A stretch of DNA of 33,053 nt. Source: JAWXCM01 sp034408745. GTDB taxonomy: Bacteria > Acidobacteriota > Terriglobia > Bryobacterales > Bryobacteraceae. The number at the start of each line of letters is the position of its first letter. Within the stretch, counting starts at the first letter, position 1. Below, piece after piece: positions 27,201 through 33,053 of the stretch. Location of the stretch: contig JAWXCM010000073.1 in NCBI GenBank assembly GCA_034408745.1, positions 1 to 33,053 of the forward strand, given 5' to 3'. Made by a program: the position numbers and the translations under genes. The notes beneath the pieces are model-generated. The model did no database searches, was not told where the DNA came from, and saw nothing but the letters and a program-made list of their open reading frames with translations.

Positions 27201-27529
27201 GAATCCCCGACAGTTCCCACTTCGAGCGCCGCGTTGAGCTCCAGCGACTGTCCGGTGGTGAGTTCCACATCGCGGTAGAGTTCGCGGCGGAAGCCTTTCA
27301 TTTCCACTTCAACCAGATACTTGCCGATCGACAGCGGGCGAAGCGTGTAGAAACCCGAGTGATTCGTAATGGTGGTGGAGCGGGCTCCGGTGTCGACATG
27401 AGTTGCCGTGACGGACGCACTCACGATGACCGCACCCTGCGGATCGACGACGGTGCCCGTGATGGAGGCATCCGTCGTCTGAGCAGGCACACTCAGGACG
27501 GCAACGAGCAGCAAGGCCAGAATCCGCAT
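24233..27529 (-). CDS. TonB-dependent receptor with N-terminal carboxypeptidase-like domain
   Basis: Large outer-membrane beta-barrel protein of 1098 residues, of the Oar-like type abundant in Acidobacteriota. It has a signal peptide (RILALLLVAVLSVPAQ), a carboxypeptidase regulatory-like domain (about 20-105: SITGTVVDPQGAVIVSASVTAT, GFYTLRPLSIGKYLVEVEMKGF), a plug (about 125-260: SFDGGSGQ-like FLIDGGSGQNM, GFSAEFGGSAGGMIVANTKSG) and a barrel of alternating aromatic strands. The barrel ends in IGLRLTY, with the terminal aromatic expected for BAM-dependent insertion. The ATG at 27529 was chosen over a longer frame to 27763 because GGAGGG lies 6 nt upstream and the signal peptide follows at once. 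Substrates of such receptors are usually glycans or peptides. The upstream neighbour is an exported phosphatase (47-nt gap). Confidence 0.94.
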   Translation of the reverse strand: MRILALLLVAVLSVPAQTTDASITGTVVDPQGAVIVSASVTATHVDTGARSTTITNHSGFYTLRPLSIGKYLVEVEMKGFRRELYRDVELTTGQSLELNAALEVGTVGDSITVTERPSLLETRNSDGSQLIESKTIEDMPLGDRRSMNLIELTGAAVFVNYESGGKPNFSLAGGRTQSQMFLIDGGSGQNMRIGVGQIDADPPVETLAEIKIMGNGFSAEFGGSAGGMIVANTKSGTNRIKGSLFEYLRNQVLDAPAFFSPIVNGAKQKPSLRYNVFGGVIGGPLRRNKTFFFGSYEGSRRRDGSIRNLTVPTELERQGNFTQTFNTRGPAIVYDPFTGRREGTANVRDPFPENIVPTSRWDPISSKFLQFFPLPNRAGDDATRVNNYRANDVNALTRDNYLLKLDHHLGSKNTMAFRWTSNTDLNKRNSVYPTADADPTNQSNNKQTFWYGTWTRILSPSRINEIRLTYGRRKAHTFSRGFGQNWPSKLGIKGVSDDAFPRVESTAYAALGSTNQERNQFPIQQYHLAEGFTWVRGTHTVKIGGEIRPSMNYEIFRPYASGRFTFDRGFTAAINNQAFSGNGIATMLLGIPGTVDVRETDTLERRSFYLAWYAQNDWNVRPGLTLNMGVRWEVDTPFKDSENRFNGFDMNAINPVSGTPGVVKFGGIDGYRTSPFDGDYNNYGPRIGFAWRPFQSKTTVIRGGYGIYFAHPFDRAVANAVSLGFERSLNLNIVGNIVPIPYTMSNNLPIATKAPALVPGFGSVPVGTTATNAVTFFQTDRTTGYSQQFSLRVQREILGGTLVEVAFLGNASKKLASANLPINQIPPDKMEAGSGQKDRPYPQYSNVSLVAPNIGVSNYYAMAIKAEKRFSRGFNILSTYTFSKFLDNADGGGGASLGDEGAAYSNFYNRRADYGPSENDIRSRLTFSSVYQLPFGRGRAYLGSSPLRPLVGGWSIGTVMLLQSGPPVTVATQQNTTFSNSAGALRADVIREPNLAVDQRTIAKWFDTGAFTQPAQYTFGNQGVGLIRAPGVINLNMSLIRTFKIAERYQFQFRGESFNIANHPNFGTPNRVYEGPGFGVIDSSRPGRQIQIGLRLTY

Positions 27530-27576
27530 AGATTTCCCTCCCGAGGAGTCTATCGCGACCGGCCGAGGCAGCGCAA

Positions 27577-28710
27577 TCAGCGCCAGCCGTATGCGGACAT
27601 CATGATCTGAAACAACTGCGTATTCGGCATGAATCCACGGACCAGTTCGGCGCCCGGGCCTTTGGCCGCCACCAGAACTTCTTCTCCGGTATGGGAGTTG
27701 TTCATACGAATGGCGGGGATTCGCAGCCCCTGCTTGCGCACCTCGGGCGTTTGCGCTTCCCACTCTTCGAGGCCGGTGGTGATGGGCTGATCCGGGCCGC
27801 CGCCGGCCACGCGGAAATCAAAGGAGTGGTCGGCCGTGAAGAGAAGCAGGGTCTCTTCGGGGTTGGTCAGCTCCGAGATTTCGCGAATGAGCTTGTCGAA
27901 TTCCAGCAGACGCGTGATGCCGGCCTTTGGCTGGTCTGTGTGCGCGTCCGATTCGATCATCAGGAAGAAGCCCTTCGGGTTCTTCGACAGCTTCTGAATG
28001 GCGATGCGCGCCGCGGCCCGCAGGTCGATTCCCGAGTCGTAAACTGCGATGGCCCGGTTTTCAGAAGCCGGCACATCCTCCAGCCTGGAGTAGACGGTAC
28101 GGCCGGCTCCTTTGGCCAGCGCGTCCAGATCCACATTCACTTTTCCCGCCAGGTCCCAGATGCGCTTGCGACCGTTGCCGAACACCACGTCGACGCCATC
28201 ACCGAACTTCGGATCGAAGAGCTGGGCGAAGATCTGCCCCCAGTTGCCACGCTCATTCTGATGGGCGTAACAGGCGGCGGGCGTGGCATCTGCGATGCTG
28301 ACGTTGCTCATGACCCCGGTGGAGAGGCCATGCTCCTCGGCATACTCGAGGATGGTCTTGAGAGGCTTACCGTCAGCTTCGCCGCGCTTGCCGTCCGCCG
28401 ACTGGCTGATGACGCCGTTGGCGGTCTTTTGGCCGGTAACGATGGCGGTCATGCCGGCAGCCGAATCGGTAACCCATTTGCCGACAGGCGAGGTGTCCGA
28501 CAGGCCGATGTGGTCCCAGCTCTGGATGAACAGCTTCTGCGGAGCGTTGTAGCCGAGAATGCTGGCCGCATTCACCACAGGGATTCCGCCGGCGTCGGCC
28601 AGCAGGAGGATCACGTTCTTCGCCCGGCGGGGCGTGGTTGGGGAATTCGCCGGCTGAGCCCAGACGAGGGACGTGGCGAGACACACTGCGAGCGCGATTC
28701 GAGGAAACAT
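27577..28710 (-). CDS. Exported alkaline phosphatase family protein
   Basis: Phosphomonoesterase of the PhoA-type alkaline phosphatase superfamily, 377 residues, exported (signal peptide FPRIALAVCLATSLVWAQ). Motifs seen are NVILLLADAGG (first metal Asp; the usual form is DGMG), the nucleophile in VTDSAAGMTAIVTGQKT (Ser83), IESDAHTDQPKAG (metal-binding), LLFTADHSFD (the usual ADHETGG is altered), and NSHTGEEVLVAAKGPGA with the C-terminal zinc His. The size is on the short side for the family. The altered first and third motifs suggest a changed substrate range rather than loss of function. It sits 24 nt after the histidine kinase gene and upstream of the TonB receptor gene, so a scavenging role is possible. 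Confidence 0.9.
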   Translation of the reverse strand: MFPRIALAVCLATSLVWAQPANSPTTPRRAKNVILLLADAGGIPVVNAASILGYNAPQKLFIQSWDHIGLSDTSPVGKWVTDSAAGMTAIVTGQKTANGVISQSADGKRGEADGKPLKTILEYAEEHGLSTGVMSNVSIADATPAACYAHQNERGNWGQIFAQLFDPKFGDGVDVVFGNGRKRIWDLAGKVNVDLDALAKGAGRTVYSRLEDVPASENRAIAVYDSGIDLRAAARIAIQKLSKNPKGFFLMIESDAHTDQPKAGITRLLEFDKLIREISELTNPEETLLLFTADHSFDFRVAGGGPDQPITTGLEEWEAQTPEVRKQGLRIPAIRMNNSHTGEEVLVAAKGPGAELVRGFMPNTQLFQIMMSAYGWR

Positions 28711-28734
28711 GGGGTTCCCCTACAGTGTAAATGG

Positions 28735-31317
28735 TCAGGCACTGACTGGCGAAGAGCCAGCCCAGCGCATGACGACGCGGCCCAGTTCTACACGGTCAAT
28801 CGGTTTGGCGACGAAATCGTCCATACCGGCTATTCGGCACTGCTCCCGTTCGCTGCTGAGCACGTTGGCTGTCAGGGCCACGATGGGCGTGTGACCCAGA
28901 GCCATGGTTCCTTCGTGTATGCGGATGCGGCGCGTGGCCTCCAGACCATCCATGTCGGGCATCTGAAGATCCATAAGAATGAGGTCGTAGCGCGACTGAA
29001 CAAAGGCGTCGAGTGCCTCGGTTCCGCTGCCTGCCAGTTCCACTTCCAGTCCGAGTTTGATGAGCAGAACGCGCGCCAAATGGGCGTTCACGACGTTGTC
29101 TTCGGCCAGGAGAACGCGCTTGCCGGTGAGGACAGGGCTGGACTGAACATGGGGCTCGGTGTCCGGCTTTGGCGGAAGCAGTGCGGTGAGGCGGTAAAGC
29201 AGTTGTGAGAGCCTGACGGGTGTGTAGATCCGTACCGTTTCTGCGACGGACTTGCGGTTGACGCTGACGTAGGAGCGGCCCGTCATGGTGTGTTCGACAA
29301 AGAGCAGCGTGGACTCCGGCGCTTTGGCGATGGCCACAGGCGCAGTCTCAAAGGCAGTGGCCACCATGCCAAGGGTGCGCAGCCGGTTCAGCAGGAGCCG
29401 CCGGGTTGGCGGTGTGGCAACAACCGCCGCGGTGAGGCCGTCGAACTGCGATGTCTTCGATACGGCCGGGTCGCACGGTTCGAGTGGGAGCTCAAACCAG
29501 AAGACACTGCCCTGCTCCGGCACGCTTTCAAAACCGATGAATCCGCCCATCAGTTCCACCAGACGCCGCGCAATGGCGAGCCCAAGACCCGTTCCGCCAT
29601 AACGCCGGCTCATGGACGCGTCGCCCTGCCGGAACACCTCAAACAGACGGGATTGCGCGTCAAACGGTACGCCTATGCCTGTATCTTCCACTTCGAACCG
29701 GGTTCGCATCTTCTCCCGAACCGTCCGGACGCGGATCTCCACACTCCCGGACTCGGTGAACTTGACCGCGTTTGACAACAGGTTAAGGAGCACCTGGCGG
29801 AACCGGCCGGCATCTCCTTTTACCCACGGATGCAGTTGCTCTTCGATGTCGATGGAGATGACGAGCGACTTCCGGTGGGCCTGTTCCTCCACCAGTTCCA
29901 CCACCTGATCGATGACGTTCAGCAGTGGGAACGGTGCCTGTTCGGTCTCCATACGCCCGGCTTCGGCTTTGCTGAGGTCGAGGATATCGTTGATGATCGA
30001 CAGCAGCGTGGATCCCGCGTTGCGCACCATCTCGTTGTATTCGCGCTGCAGATCCGTGAGGCCGGTATCGGCGAGCAGGTCCGAAGCGCCGAGGACTGCA
30101 TTCATCGGGGTGCGGATCTCATGGCTCATGGCGGCCAGAAACTCGCCCTTCACGCGACTTGCGGCTTCGGCTTCTCCAGCCAGTGCCTCCACTCGCTGCA
30201 GGGCGGTGCGCAACTCCTCGTTCAGCGCCGAAAGCCGGTCATTCGCCGCAGCTGTTTCCTCGCGCGACAGGATCAGCGCCTCCTTTTCGAGCCGGCGCAC
30301 GGTCATATCGCGAAAGACGACGGTCCGGCCAGCGATGCGGCCGCTCCCGAGGCGGAGGGGAGAAATGGTGAGGTCGAAGTAGCGGGTGCCGCCAGGTTTC
30401 TCCACCCAGACATCGGTAGAGGACGGCGAATCGAACATGCCCAGCTGTTGCGGTCCGTGCGCCGTCAGAACCTCGACTTTGGGCATGCGGCCGATGAGTG
30501 CGCCTTCGAGGCGGAACAGGTTGGTTGCCGCGGGATTCGCGTCGAGAACGCGGCCCTCCGGGTCGAGGATGATGACGCCGTCGCTCATCTGCTGGATGAC
30601 CGAATCATGGGCGATGGGGACGACGTCGAACAGCTGATACCGGAAAATGCCGATGGTCAGGAGCACGCAGCTGACCGAGAACGCCGCTGAGGTGAGGTCG
30701 AGGCCGGGAGCCGGTCCAACCCGCAGCATGTACGTCAAATTGGCGAACCACGGGATGACGATGGCGAGCACCACCAGAATCGCCTGGCGGCGGTGAATTT
30801 GAGTGGACCGGAAGATGGTCTGGATCAGCAGACCGGCCGCGAACACATTCAGGATGTACTGCCAGGCGAGGTGGATTGGGAACCATTTGCCGTAGGTGAC
30901 GCGCATGTAGACGATGCCGCCGATGCGCTCCGAACCGAACTGGCTCCAGATCAGCCCGTGGTACTCATTTGAGAACGCGAGAACCACAGTCACAGCGGGC
31001 ACCGCAAGCAGGACGGCCACTCGCGGGGGAGTCAGAATGTGCAGGCGCTGGCGGTAGTCGAGGGCGACCACCAGCAGGCCGAACCCACTCAGGACAGTGG
31101 GGATATAGCCGAGTTGCGTAAACACGTACTCGTGGCCCGGGAACAGATGCAGACAGCCGTCTATGAAGCTCCAGAAAGCGGTAAATCCAAGAATTCCGGC
31201 ACACCCGCGGGCTCCAGGCGCAGGGATGCGGCTCGCGATCCTGCCAGCCAGAATAGTCAGGGCAAGTGCCGACACGAGTAGCGCGGCGGCAAACAGGCCT
31301 GGTGCAATCTGAATCAA
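28735..31317 (-). CDS. Hybrid sensor histidine kinase with 7TM sensor, PAS and receiver domains
   Basis: An 860-residue membrane kinase. Domains in order: 7TM histidine-kinase sensor (about 5-228, with FWSFIDGCLHLFPG and TYGKWFPIHLAWQYILN), PAS (about 237-345, SDGVIILDPEGRVLDANPAA), coiled linker, HisKA with phospho-acceptor His399 in AAMSHEIRTPMN, and HATPase_c (LLNLLSNAVKFTESG, RFEVEDTGIGVP, GTGLGLAIARRLVELMGG). After a degenerate receiver-like stretch comes a true receiver (about 733-855: VLLAEDNVVNAHLARVLL, LILMDLQMPDMDG, IVALTAN). Start is TTG at 31317 with GGTAAGG upstream. No DNA-binding response regulator is adjacent, so the output partner lies elsewhere. The signal is unknown. Confidence 0.93.
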   Translation of the reverse strand: MIQIAPGLFAAALLVSALALTILAGRIASRIPAPGARGCAGILGFTAFWSFIDGCLHLFPGHEYVFTQLGYIPTVLSGFGLLVVALDYRQRLHILTPPRVAVLLAVPAVTVVLAFSNEYHGLIWSQFGSERIGGIVYMRVTYGKWFPIHLAWQYILNVFAAGLLIQTIFRSTQIHRRQAILVVLAIVIPWFANLTYMLRVGPAPGLDLTSAAFSVSCVLLTIGIFRYQLFDVVPIAHDSVIQQMSDGVIILDPEGRVLDANPAATNLFRLEGALIGRMPKVEVLTAHGPQQLGMFDSPSSTDVWVEKPGGTRYFDLTISPLRLGSGRIAGRTVVFRDMTVRRLEKEALILSREETAAANDRLSALNEELRTALQRVEALAGEAEAASRVKGEFLAAMSHEIRTPMNAVLGASDLLADTGLTDLQREYNEMVRNAGSTLLSIINDILDLSKAEAGRMETEQAPFPLLNVIDQVVELVEEQAHRKSLVISIDIEEQLHPWVKGDAGRFRQVLLNLLSNAVKFTESGSVEIRVRTVREKMRTRFEVEDTGIGVPFDAQSRLFEVFRQGDASMSRRYGGTGLGLAIARRLVELMGGFIGFESVPEQGSVFWFELPLEPCDPAVSKTSQFDGLTAAVVATPPTRRLLLNRLRTLGMVATAFETAPVAIAKAPESTLLFVEHTMTGRSYVSVNRKSVAETVRIYTPVRLSQLLYRLTALLPPKPDTEPHVQSSPVLTGKRVLLAEDNVVNAHLARVLLIKLGLEVELAGSGTEALDAFVQSRYDLILMDLQMPDMDGLEATRRIRIHEGTMALGHTPIVALTANVLSSEREQCRIAGMDDFVAKPIDRVELGRVVMRWAGSSPVSA

Positions 31318-31400
31318 ACTGAACCTTACCTTTTATATCGGCGCAAGTGCCGCGAATGTGAGTAAAACTTAGCGTACACCGTATCGACAATGGTAAGCGG

Positions 31401-31922
31401 TTAAGGGTTGGGATCCCCCGGGCGACGTATCAACTTCGTTACGTACGTGTCGCCCGGCAGTCCGGCCCCGGTTGCCCGGTCCCGCAGACTGTCCGCGGCG
31501 TTGCGGCCGAGCCCGGTTCCCACCACCACGAAATACCGCTCGGATTCTCCCTTTGGAAACACGGTGCACTGGCACTCGCGCCAGGTGTCTTTGAGGGAGT
31601 CCGCCCGTTTTTCCGCCTGATCCAGGGAATTTAGCGTGGCTGCTACCACGGACCAGTCCTTTGAGGTGTCGGTTGAGGCAGCGTGGACGGATGTGGGCTG
31701 GGGCGGCTGTTGTGGTGCTGGTTCAGGGGCTCGGCGGGCGCGGGTGACTACTTCCACGGACTCGGCCACGGGGCTCGGACGGTCATCGGGGCCGCCTGTT
31801 TGGGCCGACTCGGGAGTAGGGGCCCGGTGTGGAGTCGCCACCCAAATCCCGGCGAAAATGGCTACGGCACTGGCCAGCAGGACGACAAGCAGGGCTGAGT
31901 TCTTCCGGGTCAGGGTCACCAT
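31401..31922 (-). CDS. SPOR-domain membrane protein
   Basis: A 173-residue bitopic protein. It has an N-terminal transmembrane segment (about 9-29, ALLVVLLASAVAIFAGIWVA), a Pro-rich disordered linker (about 30-85), and a C-terminal SPOR domain (about 88-168: DWSVVAATLNSLDQAEKRADSLK, ESERYFVVVGTGLG and AADSLRDRATGAGLPGDTYVTKL). SPOR domains bind denuded peptidoglycan at division sites or places of active wall turnover. The ATG at 31922 is followed immediately by the anchor. It stands alone, 45 nt after the beta-propeller gene and 83 nt before the kinase gene. The role in division is inferred from the domain. Confidence 0.85.
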   Translation of the reverse strand: MVTLTRKNSALLVVLLASAVAIFAGIWVATPHRAPTPESAQTGGPDDRPSPVAESVEVVTRARRAPEPAPQQPPQPTSVHAASTDTSKDWSVVAATLNSLDQAEKRADSLKDTWRECQCTVFPKGESERYFVVVGTGLGRNAADSLRDRATGAGLPGDTYVTKLIRRPGDPNP

Positions 31923-31967
31923 GGAGTGTAGACGCTGGCGAGGCCTGGTTCGGGACAGAAAAGATGG

Positions 31968-33053
31968 TCAGGGGTGGGCGACTGGCAGCCGGAATGCCGC
32001 CATTTCCTGGCCATTGCGGACCAGCAGAACGTTTCCGGCGAGCGCGGGGTGGTTCCAGGTTTTGCCCTCGATCGCGGGGAAGCGCGCGAGTTCGCGGAAC
32101 TGGTCTGCGGCGGCGCTCACCAGCGCGAGTTCGCCTTCTTCGGAGAGCACCAGCAGCAGGTTCTGGTCAGGGAACAGGACCATCTGGCCGTTGCCGTAGC
32201 GCCCGCCCTTCCACTTGCGCTGACCGTCCTTCAGGTCGATGCACGCCAGAATGCTGCCGTCGAAACCGAACGCGTGGCCGTTGTGCACCACGTAGTCGTT
32301 GAAATAGGGTTTCAGGCTTCGGGTGGTCCAGCGCTCTTTGACGGTCCAGCCGGCAGGACCGAGCTCGGGGGCCAGCCGCCGCATTCCGACTCCGCCCGAC
32401 ATATCGACGCCGCTGATGAGTAACTCGCCGTCACTGGTGAGGGCGGGCTGCACGATCGGGGTTCCCCCTGCGTTCCATTCGTGATTCCACAGCACTGTGC
32501 CATCGGCCGGGGCGAGGCTGACCGCCCCCGATCCGTTGAGCAGAACGACTTGCGGGACTCCGGCGATGGTCAGCAGCTGGGGCGAACTGTAGCCACCACC
32601 CCCGGTGGGGCCGACCCACCGGGGAACGCCGGTCGCTATGTCGTAGCCCACCATTCGCCCGGAGGCTGCGACGATGACCACGTCGCCGACCACCAGGGGC
32701 GAACTGGAGAAGCCCCAGCCGGGCACCTTGCGTTCGGCGTCGGTTCCGGCGTTTCGAGACCAGATGGCTTTTCCGGTAGTGGCGTCGAGCGCGTTCACGA
32801 TACCCGTCGCTCCAAACGTGTAGAGGCGGCCGTTGCTGAGGGTCGGGGTGCCACGGGGGCCAGCTCCGGCGTTCGATTCCCAGAAGCGGGCGGCGTCGCG
32901 GTGGGTCCAGACAGGCTTGCCGGTGGTGGCGTTATAGCAGGCCACGATCTCCTCTTCACCGCGTTGCTCCTGGGTGTAGACCAGCTCACCGTTGACGGCG
33001 AAGGAGGACCAGCCGGGGCCCACGGGTCGACGCCAGATTTCGACGGGCGGGGA
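31968..33053 (-). CDS. PQQ-like beta-propeller repeat protein, 5' end cut by window edge
   Basis: The frame is open to the right edge (…PPVEIWRRPVG), so the start lies beyond the window. The visible 361 codons form a quinoprotein-type propeller of repeated blades: CYNATTGKPVWTHRD, LYTFGATGIVNALDATTGKAIWSRN, MVGYDIATGVPRWVG, AVSLAPADGTVLWNHEWN and LACIDLKDGQRKWKG, each with the Gly-x-x-x-Trp docking pattern. Similar proteins in Acidobacteriota are usually exported and lack the PQQ-binding dehydrogenase residues. Without the N-terminus, neither a signal peptide nor an enzyme activity can be judged. It resembles BamB-like PQQ-repeat proteins only in fold. Confidence 0.9.
   Translation of the reverse strand, partial: SPPVEIWRRPVGPGWSSFAVNGELVYTQEQRGEEEIVACYNATTGKPVWTHRDAARFWESNAGAGPRGTPTLSNGRLYTFGATGIVNALDATTGKAIWSRNAGTDAERKVPGWGFSSSPLVVGDVVIVAASGRMVGYDIATGVPRWVGPTGGGGYSSPQLLTIAGVPQVVLLNGSGAVSLAPADGTVLWNHEWNAGGTPIVQPALTSDGELLISGVDMSGGVGMRRLAPELGPAGWTVKERWTTRSLKPYFNDYVVHNGHAFGFDGSILACIDLKDGQRKWKGGRYGNGQMVLFPDQNLLLVLSEEGELALVSAAADQFRELARFPAIEGKTWNHPALAGNVLLVRNGQEMAAFRLPVAHP

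Noticed and set aside
27530..27763. N-terminal extension of the TonB receptor frame
   Set aside because: It overlaps the phosphatase 3' end, lacks a signal peptide, and a strong Shine-Dalgarno sequence serves the internal ATG at 27529.

Overview
The window is high-GC bacterial chromosome. The style of its genes points to Acidobacteriota, most likely the Bryobacterales/Solibacter group: a very large TonB-dependent receptor with an N-terminal carboxypeptidase-like domain and no sensor region, an NHL-repeat protein of the 'GIITTVAG' type, a PQQ-like beta-propeller protein, and many short secreted enzymes. This assignment is inferred from gene style, not from a marker-gene comparison. No rRNA, tRNA or CRISPR array was seen. 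Most genes lie on the minus strand; the exceptions are the NHL gene and one six-gene block.

Left part (1-9300, all minus). A compact run aroF - membrane-anchored unknown - secreted EEP hydrolase - rsmG (cut by the window edge) is followed upstream by a secreted beta-carbonic anhydrase, a YjhG/YagF-type sugar-acid dehydratase, haem A synthase (ctaA), an ATP-grasp protein, a TIR-domain membrane protein and a small secreted cupin. The TIR and ATP-grasp genes overlap by 4 nt and look like one functional pair, with ctaA 3 nt behind.

Accessory island (about 9368-12960). A tightly coupled minus-strand operon encodes a DUF262 (ParB/GmrS-like) protein, a HEPN protein of the MAE_28990 type with an RNRLGH motif, and a complete DNA cytosine-5 methyltransferase. 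This looks like a modification-linked defence system in which the expected HNH nuclease is replaced by a predicted HEPN RNase. Just upstream lies a 0.6-kb internally deleted, frameshifted IS1595-type insertion sequence with candidate terminal inverted repeats. It fills the gap to an NHL-repeat gene that is itself frameshifted.

Centre (15125-22388). A sugar-porter MFS transporter and a secreted two-domain rhodanese (both minus) are followed by a plus-strand block: YbjN/YjfI-like protein, PspA/IM30 protein, DUF4178 membrane protein, coiled-coil protein with a Gly/Ser-rich tail, duplicated DUF350 membrane protein and an 11-mer-repeat lipoprotein. The order resembles the Escherichia coli yjfIJKLM envelope-stress module, but the ATP-grasp ligase normally at its end is missing.

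Right part (22395-33053, all minus). An AsmA-like protein, a 1098-residue TonB-dependent receptor, a secreted alkaline phosphatase, a 7TM hybrid sensor histidine kinase, a SPOR-domain protein and a PQQ-type beta-propeller protein cut by the right edge. The gene-free stretches are 9301-9405, 12333-12970 (IS remnant), 16532-16780 and 23958-24232; apart from the sites listed I see nothing further in them.
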